NCBI RefSeq assembly: GCF_000010345.1
Contig: NC_009663.1
Span: 248,001 to 312,000 of the forward strand
DNA length: 64,000 nt
From: Sulfurovum sp. NBC37-1
GTDB taxonomy: Bacteria > Campylobacterota > Campylobacteria > Campylobacterales > Sulfurovaceae
Reading direction: 5' to 3'
The translations under genes and the position numbers were made by a program. Below, piece by piece: positions 50,435 to 59,195 of this stretch (position 1 is its first letter; every line of letters starts with the position of its first letter). Below the pieces are notes generated by a model that searched no databases, was not told where the DNA came from, and worked only from the letters and a program-made list of their open reading frames with translations.

Positions 50435-50776
50435 ATGTCTGAATTAAATAAACAAGCTATAGAAGTACCTGGAGCAACCGTGCCTTTCTTTACCTATACG
50501 ATGGGCGAAACACAGTATTTTGAATTCGATACATCCAAATGCGGACCGCCTGAACCAATGGTCAATGCAATGGCGGGACTCAAAATGATAGATGGACCCA
50601 ATAAGAAAGTGGTTATGATCAACCACAAGAAACCAATGGGACTGCTTGACAAGATCGGTGAGAATTACGATATTGAAACAGAAAAAATGGATGACGGCCG
50701 TGTCAAACTGATCTTCTCCTATAAATCGGGAGAGAGTGAAAATGCAAACCTCAATGATGCCGCTTGTCACGGATAG
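50435..50776 (+). CDS. DUF2249 family protein
   Basis: 113 aa. FEFDTSKCGPPEPMVNAMAGL and VVMINHKKPMGLLDKIGENYDIETE follow the DUF2249 pattern, a small fold found beside denitrification and NO-stress genes. It ends NLNDAACHG. It has its own Fnr-like promoter and precedes the membrane protein gene by 5 nt. Confidence 0.75.
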   Translation: MSELNKQAIEVPGATVPFFTYTMGETQYFEFDTSKCGPPEPMVNAMAGLKMIDGPNKKVVMINHKKPMGLLDKIGENYDIETEKMDDGRVKLIFSYKSGESENANLNDAACHG

Positions 50777-50781
50777 GTTAG

Positions 50782-52017
50782 ATGAAAGCTATCTCCAGTG
50801 ATTTTGCGCCACCGCTGAAACTGATCTCGCCCTTTTTCAGTTATGGCGTGGTCTTTTATCTGCTCTCCATGCTGGCACTGCTCTTTTTTGAGCCGACATT
50901 CAGTTATGCGCAGATGAATGTGGCCGGGTGGATACATCTTTTTCTGCTTGGCTTTGTGATGATGATCATCTTCGGTGCCATGGCACAGTTGATCCCTGTG
51001 GTCCTTGAAGCAGGGCATGCAGTGGTAGATGTCTATTATGTCATTTTCCCTCTGCTTTTGGTCGGTGCTTCCCTAATGGTATTCGGCTTCTGGCTCATGC
51101 CGGCGATACTTCCCTATGGAGGCCTGCTGGTACTCGTTGCCATGATCATTTTTGCTGTGGAGAATATCGCCACGCTCAAGAAGACGACCATTCGGACATT
51201 AACGATAGATACGGTTGCCTGGAGTAACGGCTATCTGTTGCTGGGTATTTTGACCGGATTTGCCATCGCACTGGGATTGAGCGGAAACTTTGGCATCAAT
51301 GTTTCACTGATGCTCAAAGCCCATGTCTATGCTGTAATTGGGGGATATGTTGTCCTAACCATCATGGGCCTGTCCCTGATCCTTATACCGATGTTCTCTC
51401 TGGCGCATGGTTTTGAAGAAACAGCGATCAACAGGGCGTTTAAGCTGGTCATTACCGGTGTCGGGATTGTTTTTGCCGGAGCACTTTTTACCCAGGAGTG
51501 GTTCATGTACATAGGGTATGCTGTCAATATGCTGGGTATATTCTTTTATATATGGCAGATCTATATTATTGCGAAACTGACGGTGCGTAAAGAGATGGAT
51601 ATCTGGGCAAAGTCCATGATATTCGCTTTTGGTGCACTCATACTTTCAATTGTACTGGGCTTGGTTTATTTTATGAGCGGCAAGGAAAGCATCTTGCATG
51701 CATCGGTATGGTTTTTGTTGCTGGGGTTCATCTCCTCTATGATCACAGGCCATCTTTACAAGATCGTTCCATTTCTGGTCTGGTTCGAACGTTTTGCACC
51801 TTTGGTGGGAAAAGAGAAAGTACCGATGCTCCATGAAATGTACTCCAAAGAGGGAGCATCGATGATGTTCTGGTTCACGGCGTCCGGCGTTGTACTTGGA
51901 GGTCTTGGACTGCTCTTTGAGAATGGTATTCTCTTTAAAGGCGGTGCCAGTTTCCTCTTTGCAGGGGCGATCTTCCTCTTCGTTACGATGCGGAAGATGC
52001 TGGCGTATGGGAAATAA
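50782..52017 (+). CDS. Multi-pass membrane protein of the nitrogen-oxide cluster, NnrS- or oxidase-like, not assigned
   Basis: 411 aa, about twelve helices. Conserved-looking histidines lie in or near helices: NVAGWIHLFLLGFVMMIIFG, LEAGHAVVDVYY, LKAHVYAVIGGYVVLT, IPMFSLAHGF and MITGHLYKIVPFLVWFERF. This spread of histidines recalls heme/copper-binding membrane proteins such as NnrS or oxidase subunit I, but no family was identified with certainty. It shares the transcript of the DUF2249 gene under Fnr-type control. Confidence 0.65.
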   Translation: MKAISSDFAPPLKLISPFFSYGVVFYLLSMLALLFFEPTFSYAQMNVAGWIHLFLLGFVMMIIFGAMAQLIPVVLEAGHAVVDVYYVIFPLLLVGASLMVFGFWLMPAILPYGGLLVLVAMIIFAVENIATLKKTTIRTLTIDTVAWSNGYLLLGILTGFAIALGLSGNFGINVSLMLKAHVYAVIGGYVVLTIMGLSLILIPMFSLAHGFEETAINRAFKLVITGVGIVFAGALFTQEWFMYIGYAVNMLGIFFYIWQIYIIAKLTVRKEMDIWAKSMIFAFGALILSIVLGLVYFMSGKESILHASVWFLLLGFISSMITGHLYKIVPFLVWFERFAPLVGKEKVPMLHEMYSKEGASMMFWFTASGVVLGGLGLLFENGILFKGGASFLFAGAIFLFVTMRKMLAYGK

Positions 52018-52071
52018 ACCATTTCGGTGGTTTTATTCGCCATGTTCAAATATGAAATAAATTTTTTGTAG

Positions 52072-52114
52072 GGTGCGTAATGCCCATCGGAAATGCCCTT
52101 GGGGTACACGCACC
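52072..52114. repeat. Intergenic hairpin repeat
   Basis: GGTGCGT (52072-52078) and ACGCACC (52108-52114) enclose GCCC direct repeats. This GGTGCGT/ACGCACC layout is common in dispersed intergenic elements of bacteria; no second copy was seen in this window. Confidence 0.45.
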
Positions 52115-52137
52115 AATAAATAATATAAGGAATAAAT

Positions 52138-52446
52138 ATGTGCAGTATTACAAAAGAAGCGGTTTTCGATGCCATCTCTACGGTCATCGATCCGGAAGTA
52201 GGGTTCAACCTGGTTGAAATGGGTCTGATCTACGATGCGATCATCGATGAGGATTGCAATGTTCATGTCATCATGACACTCTCTACACAGGGATGCCCTT
52301 TGCATCAGATGATCACCACCTGGGTCAAAGAGGCGGTAGAACGCATTGAAGATGTGGGTGAAGTGGAAGTGGAAGTTGTCTGGGAGCCGGCATGGAATAT
52401 CTCTATGGCACATGATAATGTCAAGCAGGCATTGGGTGGTATGTAG
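52138..52446 (+). CDS. DUF59/MIP18 family protein (SufT/PaaD-like Fe-S assembly factor)
   Basis: 102 aa: VFDAISTVIDPEVGFNLVEMGLIYDA and VIMTLSTQGCPLHQMI match the DUF59 fold with its conserved Asp-Pro-Glu and Cys. Such proteins help to load Fe-S clusters. Its place before nap, which encodes many Fe-S proteins, is suggestive only. Confidence 0.85.
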   Translation: MCSITKEAVFDAISTVIDPEVGFNLVEMGLIYDAIIDEDCNVHVIMTLSTQGCPLHQMITTWVKEAVERIEDVGEVEVEVVWEPAWNISMAHDNVKQALGGM

Positions 52447-52462
52447 ACCGTAAGCATGCTTT

Positions 52463-52505
52463 CAGGCACTTGCCTGAGCAAATAGGAGTCTTTTACTCCT
52501 TATTT
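52463..52505 (+). terminator. Double stem-loop after the DUF59 gene
   Basis: CAGGC/GCCTG (52463-52476) is followed by AAATAGGAGT/ACTCCTTATTT (52480-52505). The second stem has T-rich flanks and could end transcription before the nap promoter. Confidence 0.5.
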
Positions 52506-52589
52506 CATCAATATATTTTAATCTTAATTCAAATATCATTTTTATAATTTATCTAAGATAATTTTACTCTAAATTAAAGCGTTACCTAT

Positions 52590-52607
52590 TTGTCATATTT
52601 ATGACAA
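52590..52607. promoter_or_regulatory. Palindrome upstream of the nap promoter
   Basis: TTGTCATATTTATGACAA has 8-bp arms. It is centred about 28 bp before the Fnr-like box and differs from it in sequence, so a second regulator may act on nap. Confidence 0.45.
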
Positions 52608-52619
52608 TATTTACTTCTC

Positions 52620-52633
52620 TTGATATAAATCAT
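52620..52633. promoter_or_regulatory. Fnr-like box of the nap operon
   Basis: TTGATATAAATCAT has one mismatch in the second half-site. TAAACT at 52657-52662 is centred 33 bp downstream and is a weak -10. Confidence 0.55.
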
Positions 52634-52684
52634 CTTTTTTATTGACACTGCTGTGATAAACTATATACGTAGTTGTACGTGGAG

Positions 52685-52728
52685 ACTCTCTTAATAACTC
52701 TGACAGCAGGGATATTGAGAGGGTTTTT
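52685..52728 (+). promoter_or_regulatory. Long hairpin with T-tract in the nap leader
   Basis: ACTCTCTTAATA (52685-52696) pairs with TATTGAGAGGGT (52713-52724), and inside them CTCTG/CAGGG closes an ACAG loop. Five T follow directly (52724-52728). It lies about 17 nt after the predicted start of transcription and 38 nt before napA, so it may act as an attenuator or 5' stabiliser. Confidence 0.5.
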
Positions 52729-52765
52729 GACGTATAACCAAAAATCAATTTACGGAGGAAGTAAT

Positions 52766-55603
52766 ATGGCTTTAAATAGAAGAGAATTTCTAAAAAGTGC
52801 AGCGGCAGCATCTGCGGCCAGCGCTGTGGGAATTGCTGTTCCATCCAGTCTGAACGCGGCAGCGAATGACGCACAGAAAGATTGGAGATGGGACAAAGCA
52901 GCATGTCGTTTCTGTGGTACGGGTTGTGGTATCATGCTTGCGACCAAAGGTGGTAGGATCGTAGCGGTTAAGGGTGACCCTGCGGCACCGGTGAACAGAG
53001 GTCTTAACTGTATTAAGGGTTACTTTAATGCAAAGATTATGTATGGTGCGGATAGACTCAAGACACCGCTTCTCAGAATGAACGACAAGGGTGAATTTGA
53101 CAAACATGGTAAATTCAGACCTGTCTCTTGGAAAAGAGCATTCGACGAGATGGAAAAGTATGCGAAAAAAGCGCTGAAAGCTTCAGGTCCTGAAGGTGTA
53201 GCAGTATTTGCATCCGGTCAGTATACGGTTATGGAAGGGTATGCAGCCCAGAAAATGATGAAAGCCGGTTTCAGATCAAATGCGATCGACCCGAATGCAC
53301 GTCACTGTATGGCATCAGCGGTTGTCGGCTTCTACCAGACATTCGGTATCGATGAGCCGTCAGGTTGTTATGACGATATCGAAATTACAGATACTATCGT
53401 TACCTGGGGATCCAACATGGCAGAAATGCACCCGATCCTCTGGTCAAGAGTTACGGACAGAAAACTTTCCAATCCTGACAAAGTAAAAGTCGTTAACATC
53501 CAGACTTATACACACAGAACGTGTGACCTTGGTGACTTTAACATTATCTTCTCACCAAACACGGACCTTGCGTTGTGGAACTATATTGCTCATGAGATTG
53601 TTTACAACCATCCTGAAGCGATCGACTGGGATTTTGTCAAGCAGAACATCGTCTTTACAGCCGGACCGCTCAACATCGGTTACGGTATGAGAAGAGCAGG
53701 CGAAAAATCCATTACACCGGTCAGAAAAGACGGTAGTGCAGGAAAATACAGCGCTCTTGAGATGCAGACCATCAATAAAGAGATGGAGAAAAAGATCTCA
53801 GCCAAAGAGGCACCGGCATTGGCACCATACGGTATCAAAGAGGGTGATGTGATGAAAAACACTGCAGGTACGCTCAAGCATTGGAAGATCTCTTTTGAAG
53901 AATACAAAAAATCGCTTGAACCGTTCACGCTCGACTATGTGGCTAAGATCGCAAAAGGTGATCCTAACGAGTCTCTTGAATCATTCAAGAAAAAACTCAA
54001 AGATCTCGCTGCGCTTTATATTGAAAAAGACAGAAAAGTCGTTTCATTCTGGACAATGGGTATGAACCAGCACACCAGAGGTACCTGGGTCAATACACTT
54101 TCCTACAATGTTCACTTCCTGCTGAACAAGCAGGCATTGCCAGGTAACGGTGCATTCTCGTTGACAGGTCAGCCTTCAGCATGTGGTACGGCAAGGGAAG
54201 TCGGTACATTCTGTCACAGACTGCCTGCAGATATGATGGTGAAAAACCCTAAGCATAGAGCTCATGCTGAAAAAACATGGGGAATCCCTGCAGGTACATT
54301 AAACCCTGTAGGTAACCAGCACATCATGAAGATCCACAGAGATATTGAAGATGGTGTCGTAAAATTTGCATGGGTCAATGTATGTAACGCATACCAGGAT
54401 TCAGCAAGTGCCAGCCACTGGATCAAAGCGGCAAGAGAGATGGATAACTTCATCGTTACTTCAGATGGATACCCAGGTATCTCAGCAATGGTTTCCGACC
54501 TTGTACTCCCGTCAGCAATGATCTATGAAAAGTGGGGTGCATATGGAAACGCTGAGCGTAGAACACAGCACTGGAGACAGCAGGTACTTCCTGTAGGTGA
54601 CGCGATGTCAGATACATGGCAGTGGGTTGAATTCTCCAAGAGATTTACAGTGAAAGACCTTTGGGGTGGATATACACTTAGAAATAAGAAAAAACTTCCA
54701 AACGTTATCGCTGATGCGAAGAAAATGGGATACAGCGAAGATACGACGATGTATGAGATCCTTTATGCGAACAAAAAAGGAAAATCGTACAAAATCGATA
54801 CTTCCAAGTTCCCTCAAAAAGGGTTTGACAACTCCGAATGTCTTGGTGATAGCAGAAATGTAAAAGGTTCTGATGGTAAGGTATTCAAAGGTTACGGATT
54901 CATGATCCATGAGTATCTCTTTGAAGAGTATGCAAGCTTCGGTAGAGGACACGGACATGACCTTGCTCCATTCGATGTTTACCATAAAGTAAGAGGACTT
55001 AAGTGGCCGGTTGTCGACGGTAAAGAGACACAATGGAGATTTAACGTCAAGTACGATCCGTATGCGGCAAAAGCAGTTAAAAAATCAGGCAGCAAGTCAA
55101 CACACGCTTTCTATGGTCCATTGGCGAAAAAGATCCTTCAGGGTGACTTGAAAGGGCCAAACAAAAAACTTGGCAAATATGCACTTCCTAACAAAGCGAA
55201 GATATTTGCAAGACCATACATGGATCCACCGGAAATGCCGGATGAAACTTACGATACATGGTTATGTACAGGTCGTGTTCTCGAGCACTGGCACTCAGGT
55301 ACGATGACCATGAGAGTCCCTGAACTCTTCCGTGCGGTTCCTGAAGCACTCTGCTATATGCATCCTGGTGATGCCAAAGCAAAAGGTCTCAAGAGAGGCG
55401 AACTTGCATGGGTTGAAAGTAGACGTGGTAAGGTTAAAGCAAGAATTGAGACGAGAGGTCGTAACAGACCACCTCAGGGCTTGGTATTCGTTCCTTGGTT
55501 CGATGAGAAAGTCTTCATCAACAAAGTATGTCTTGATGCGACATGTCCAATGTCTAAGCAGACAGACTACAAAAAATGTGCAGTTAAGATCACAAAGGCA
55601 TAA
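52766..55603 (+). CDS. napA: Periplasmic nitrate reductase catalytic subunit NapA
   Basis: 945 aa from the ATG at 52766, with GGAGG upstream; the frame is open to 52673, but that would precede the Tat signal ([17 protein letters not shown]). The 4Fe-4S motif is CRFCGTGCG with C in GLNCIKGY, and the Mo-ligand Cys is in [10 protein letters not shown]. It reduces nitrate to nitrite in the periplasm with a bis-MGD cofactor. It is first in the order A-G-H-B-F-orf-L-D, the Campylobacterota arrangement without napC, where NapGH pass quinol electrons. Confidence 0.97.
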   Translation: MALNRREFLKSAAAASAASAVGIAVPSSLNAAANDAQKDWRWDKAACRFCGTGCGIMLATKGGRIVAVKGDPAAPVNRGLNCIKGYFNAKIMYGADRLKTPLLRMNDKGEFDKHGKFRPVSWKRAFDEMEKYAKKALKASGPEGVAVFASGQYTVMEGYAAQKMMKAGFRSNAIDPNARHCMASAVVGFYQTFGIDEPSGCYDDIEITDTIVTWGSNMAEMHPILWSRVTDRKLSNPDKVKVVNIQTYTHRTCDLGDFNIIFSPNTDLALWNYIAHEIVYNHPEAIDWDFVKQNIVFTAGPLNIGYGMRRAGEKSITPVRKDGSAGKYSALEMQTINKEMEKKISAKEAPALAPYGIKEGDVMKNTAGTLKHWKISFEEYKKSLEPFTLDYVAKIAKGDPNESLESFKKKLKDLAALYIEKDRKVVSFWTMGMNQHTRGTWVNTLSYNVHFLLNKQALPGNGAFSLTGQPSACGTAREVGTFCHRLPADMMVKNPKHRAHAEKTWGIPAGTLNPVGNQHIMKIHRDIEDGVVKFAWVNVCNAYQDSASASHWIKAAREMDNFIVTSDGYPGISAMVSDLVLPSAMIYEKWGAYGNAERRTQHWRQQVLPVGDAMSDTWQWVEFSKRFTVKDLWGGYTLRNKKKLPNVIADAKKMGYSEDTTMYEILYANKKGKSYKIDTSKFPQKGFDNSECLGDSRNVKGSDGKVFKGYGFMIHEYLFEEYASFGRGHGHDLAPFDVYHKVRGLKWPVVDGKETQWRFNVKYDPYAAKAVKKSGSKSTHAFYGPLAKKILQGDLKGPNKKLGKYALPNKAKIFARPYMDPPEMPDETYDTWLCTGRVLEHWHSGTMTMRVPELFRAVPEALCYMHPGDAKAKGLKRGELAWVESRRGKVKARIETRGRNRPPQGLVFVPWFDEKVFINKVCLDATCPMSKQTDYKKCAVKITKA

Positions 55604-55607
55604 GTAA

Positions 55608-56441
55608 ATGGCAAACTCCGACAACAACAGACGAAAGTTCATGGCAACGACCCTTCAAAGCGTTGGCTTAACGGCTCTTGGTGGATTGTTGTGGAGTGGC
55701 TATTGTGATGAAGCAAAAGCATCACCACTGGTACTCAGACCACCGGGTGCATTGGCAGAAAAGGATTTCCTTGATGCGTGCATTAAGTGTGGAATGTGTG
55801 CGGAAGCGTGCTATAATCGTGACAGTAATATAGACAAAGAGACAGGAAAGCAAAGACCTGGAACCCTGCAGATGGCAAAAGGGGGCGACCACCGACTGGT
55901 GGGTACGCCGTTCTTTACACCAAGGGATGTTCCCTGTTATATGTGTGATGATATTCCCTGTGTTCCGGTCTGTCCCTCAGGCGCTTTGGATATGCCAAGC
56001 CTTCTTGACAAAAAAGGAGAACTGGATATCAATAAAGCCCAAATGGGATTGGCCATCGTGCATAAAGAGAGCTGTATTGCCTTTTGGGGCTTGCAGTGCG
56101 ATGCCTGTTACCGGGCATGTCCTTTGCTGGATGAAGCGATATCGCTGGAGTATATGAAGAATGAACGAACGGGAAAACATGCATTTTTGCTGCCTGTCGT
56201 CCATTCGGATGTCTGTACAGGATGCGGGTTGTGTGAAAAAGCCTGTGTGACTGAAAAACCAGCTATTTTTGTACTACCGCGGGAGCATTCTACAGGAAAA
56301 GCAGGAGCTCATTATGTAAAAGGTTGGGACAAAAAAGACCAGGAAAGAGTAGGAAACAGAAAAGCAGAAGAGATAGAAACGCATACAAAACGAAGCGAAA
56401 AAGCGCCGGTGGATTATTTGAATAAGGAGATAGAGTATTAA
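55608..56441 (+). CDS. napG: NapG ferredoxin-type electron transfer protein
   Basis: 277 aa with a Tat-type start (NRRKFMATTLQSVGLTALGG). Four cysteine groups for 4Fe-4S clusters: CIKCGMCAEAC, CYMCDDIPCVPVC, CIAFWGLQCDACYRAC and CTGCGLCEKAC. It works with NapH as the quinol-side partner of NapAB. The stop overlaps napH by one base. Confidence 0.94.
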   Translation: MANSDNNRRKFMATTLQSVGLTALGGLLWSGYCDEAKASPLVLRPPGALAEKDFLDACIKCGMCAEACYNRDSNIDKETGKQRPGTLQMAKGGDHRLVGTPFFTPRDVPCYMCDDIPCVPVCPSGALDMPSLLDKKGELDINKAQMGLAIVHKESCIAFWGLQCDACYRACPLLDEAISLEYMKNERTGKHAFLLPVVHSDVCTGCGLCEKACVTEKPAIFVLPREHSTGKAGAHYVKGWDKKDQERVGNRKAEEIETHTKRSEKAPVDYLNKEIEY

Positions 56442-57244
56442 TGAAAAATTTAAAATATCTACTTCTTAGAAGGGTAACACAGATCGGGCTTTTGGTACTG
56501 TACTTTGGTGCCAATGCTTATGGTTGGACTATCTTGAAAGGTACATTCGGTTCCTCTCTACTTTTTGGTGTGATCCCGTTGGCTGATCCCTATACGACAC
56601 TGCAGGTTTTAGCTACAGGTTTTGTGTTGGGAGCAGATGTACTTTTGGGGGCGTTGATCATTACGCTTTTCTATATGATCGTAGGCGGCAGGGCTTTTTG
56701 CAGCTGGGTATGTCCCATCAATATGGTGACGGACCTGGCCAACTGGCTCAGACGCAAACTTAATTTAGACAAAGAAGAAGTGAATTATCGTTTCCTTAAA
56801 AGACGCGCACGTTACTGGATCATGGTACTTGGCTTGATCGTCTCGGCTATTGTCGGTATTGCCGCATTTGAAGCGCTGAGCCCTATTACCATCATGCAAA
56901 GAGGTATTATCTTTGGATTTGGTGCAGGGATTTCGGTGGTCATAGCGATATTCCTTTTTGATCTCTTCGGGGTCAAGAATGGTTGGTGCGGACACCTGTG
57001 TCCTTTGGGAGCAACCTATTCGCTCATAGGCAAAACAAGCCTTATCAGGGTCAAACATGACCATGAAGCCTGTACAGCCTGTATGGAGTGTAAGGTGGTA
57101 TGTCCTGAAAATCAGGTCTTGCATATGATAAACAAAGAGAGTATTTCAGTTACAGACGGTGAGTGCACCAACTGCGGTCGCTGCATCGACGTCTGCAATG
57201 ATGATGCTTTGGGATTTGGAATTAGAAGTTTTACAAAAAAGTAA
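56441..57244 (+). CDS. napH: NapH membrane quinol oxidase subunit
   Basis: 267 aa, four helices, with CSWVCPINM and CGHLCPLGA (conserved CxxxCP pairs) and a C-terminal cytoplasmic ferredoxin domain (CTACMECKVVC, CTNCGRCIDVC). It oxidises menaquinol and passes electrons to NapG. Confidence 0.94.
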   Translation: MKNLKYLLLRRVTQIGLLVLYFGANAYGWTILKGTFGSSLLFGVIPLADPYTTLQVLATGFVLGADVLLGALIITLFYMIVGGRAFCSWVCPINMVTDLANWLRRKLNLDKEEVNYRFLKRRARYWIMVLGLIVSAIVGIAAFEALSPITIMQRGIIFGFGAGISVVIAIFLFDLFGVKNGWCGHLCPLGATYSLIGKTSLIRVKHDHEACTACMECKVVCPENQVLHMINKESISVTDGECTNCGRCIDVCNDDALGFGIRSFTKK

Positions 57245-57262
57245 ATGATTAAAGGAGAAGAA

Positions 57263-58231
57263 ATGACAAAAGTAATCAAGGTAATGGCATTGGGTTCACT
57301 GCTTGCTGCTTCAGCACTGTATGGTAGTGCAAGTACGACAGCATGTGCAGGATGCCACGGACAGCATTTTGAGAAAAAGGCGATGGGTAAGTCCAAAGTC
57401 GTAAAAGATATGAGTGAAGCAGATATTCTTGTAGCGCTCAAAGGCTACAAGAACGGTACGTACGGTGGTGCGATGAAAGGTCTTATGAAAGGCCAGGTCG
57501 CTTCACTCTCAGATGCCGATATGAAAGCGATCGCTGCTTCCATCAAGGGCGGTGCAGCTGTACCGACAAATGTCGCGACTGAAAATGCAGCGGCAGCGGC
57601 AGTAGCCCAGGCCAAAGTGATCGACATCAACAAAGATGTATGTGATCCCAAGAGAATCGACAAAGAAGATCTCGGAAACAAAAAAGTAGTTGATGAGACA
57701 GTATTGGGTCTGAGAAAAACATCACTTTTTGATGAAAAGGTTGCACCGGTTAAAGGAAAAGAAGACAGACCGGCTCCTGGAACTGCTCCAAAGTTTGAAA
57801 GAGCGTATGTCAATGCACCACCGATGATCCCTCACTCAGTGGAAGGATTGCTGCCGATCACCAAAGACAACAACCAATGTCTTGGATGTCATATGCCTGA
57901 TGTGGCAAAAGGCGTAGGCGCTACACCTATTCCCCCATCTCACTTCACTAACTACAGGCCTACAACTGTTTACAAAAATGGTGAATTGGTCAAAGAAGGT
58001 AAAAAAGTCGGTATCCAAAAGGGTGACATGGGTAACGTAGGTGATATCAAACTTGCCAAAGTGAAAAAACTCAACCACCTCTATCAGGGTAGATTCAACT
58101 GTTCTCAGTGTCATGCACCGCAGGCAAATGTAAAAACTGCTGTTGCAAATACATTTAAATCTGATGGATTGACTGATGAGTTTAAGACACACTCAAATCT
58201 TGTCAATATGATGGATGATGGTGTCAAATAG
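57263..58231 (+). CDS. napB: NapB fused to an N-terminal cytochrome c domain (triheme)
   Basis: 322 aa from the ATG at 57263 (AAAGGAG 7 nt upstream), about twice the usual NapB. After the signal peptide comes a class I cytochrome c domain (about 20-100) with CAGCH, KAMGKSKVVKDMSEADI and a possible distal Met in the AMKGLMKG region. An alanine-rich linker follows, then NapB proper with RPAPGTAPKFERAYVNAPPMIPHSVEGL and two heme sites, CLGCH and CSQCH. The extra heme may link NapGH to the NapB hemes. The napF GTG overlaps its stop by one base. Confidence 0.9.
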   Translation: MTKVIKVMALGSLLAASALYGSASTTACAGCHGQHFEKKAMGKSKVVKDMSEADILVALKGYKNGTYGGAMKGLMKGQVASLSDADMKAIAASIKGGAAVPTNVATENAAAAAVAQAKVIDINKDVCDPKRIDKEDLGNKKVVDETVLGLRKTSLFDEKVAPVKGKEDRPAPGTAPKFERAYVNAPPMIPHSVEGLLPITKDNNQCLGCHMPDVAKGVGATPIPPSHFTNYRPTTVYKNGELVKEGKKVGIQKGDMGNVGDIKLAKVKKLNHLYQGRFNCSQCHAPQANVKTAVANTFKSDGLTDEFKTHSNLVNMMDDGVK

Positions 58232-58743
58232 TGGCAAATCGAAGAGATTTTTTTAGATCCTTCACCAAACCACTGCGTCAAACCAAAGAGGAGTCTCCTC
58301 TTTTGGTGAGGCCGCCTTACGGTAAAGACGAATCTCTTTTTCAGAGTGAGTGTCCCTCTTGCGAAAGCAAAAGCTGTGTCGCTTCCTGTGATGAGAAGAT
58401 CATTTTTATAGCGGATGACGGTGCGCCGACACTCACATTCAAAGAGAACGGCTGCACTTTTTGCGATGCCTGTGCCGAAGTCTGTGAAACAGGTGTACTT
58501 TCGCTGGAGAATGAAGGTACAGCTGACTGGCTCAACGCTGTGTTCAAAATATCGCTTGAAGCTTGTGTAGCACATCATGGCGTCATCTGCCATGCCTGTA
58601 AAGAACCCTGTATCGATGATGCCATTCTGTTCAACGGAATGTTCAATCCAGTCATCGATGATGAAAAATGCACGGCTTGCGGTTTTTGCATGTCAAGATG
58701 CCCGACACAGGCGATCTCTTATGAAGTGTTTGCATTGAAGTAG
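58231..58743 (+). CDS. napF: NapF ferredoxin-type maturation protein
   Basis: 170 aa from a GTG start: an RRDFFRSF lead, then cysteine groups CPSCESKSCVASC, CTFCDACAEVC, CVAHHGVICHACKEPC and CTACGFCMSRC. NapF is cytoplasmic and helps to insert the Fe-S cluster of NapA. The RRDFFRSF motif looks Tat-like but lacks the hydrophobic stretch. Confidence 0.92.
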   Translation: MANRRDFFRSFTKPLRQTKEESPLLVRPPYGKDESLFQSECPSCESKSCVASCDEKIIFIADDGAPTLTFKENGCTFCDACAEVCETGVLSLENEGTADWLNAVFKISLEACVAHHGVICHACKEPCIDDAILFNGMFNPVIDDEKCTACGFCMSRCPTQAISYEVFALK

Positions 58744-58853
58744 GAAGCGGATCAGACAGAGGTTTAGTTGAAATTGATTTGGCTCAATAGATTTGAGTGA
58801 AATCCTGCTACTATGTCATTAATGATCTAACTATTGATTGACTGGAGAAATGA

Positions 58854-59195
58854 ATGATGAATTTGGAAGCGAAATATCCGAAACTTTTTGACAAACTTGA
58901 AGACAAAGAAGTGGAGTTACGCCACCTGCTCAATGTGGATGAGAACTACGAAGATTATGATTCCGAAGAGTATGAGTTTGATTTTGAAGAGTACAACTTT
59001 GTAATCTATATTGCAGAACCTGTTCAGAAAATTCTGGGAGAAGAGAAGATGTCAGCATTGGCAGAAACACTTGGCGATCACAGTGCTTTTGAAAATTTTG
59101 TTATTTCTGAAGACGATCTCTATGGCGTAAAATCGGCCTTGAGTGAGGAAGAAATTGTTGCATTGTTACTGGAGCACATCGAGGAGATGGTATGA
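58854..59195 (+). CDS. Small acidic protein of the nap operon, not recognised
   Basis: 113 aa, very acidic, especially NVDENYEDYDSEEYEFDFEEYN (about 28-49). There are no cysteines, no signal and no membrane segment. The start is one of two adjacent ATGs (58854 or 58857). It overlaps napL by 4 nt. An acidic cytoplasmic chaperone-like role in Nap maturation is possible but not shown. Confidence 0.75.
   Translation: MMNLEAKYPKLFDKLEDKEVELRHLLNVDENYEDYDSEEYEFDFEEYNFVIYIAEPVQKILGEEKMSALAETLGDHSAFENFVISEDDLYGVKSALSEEEIVALLLEHIEEMV

Noticed and set aside
52673..52765. An upstream start for napA adding 31 residues
   Set aside because: It would put sequence before the Tat signal and inside the leader hairpin; the ATG at 52766 has a strong ribosome site.
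58787..58800. TTGATTTGGCTCAA as a further Fnr-like box before the acidic nap gene
   Set aside because: The second half-site is CTCAA and not RTCAA, and no -10 lies at the usual spacing.
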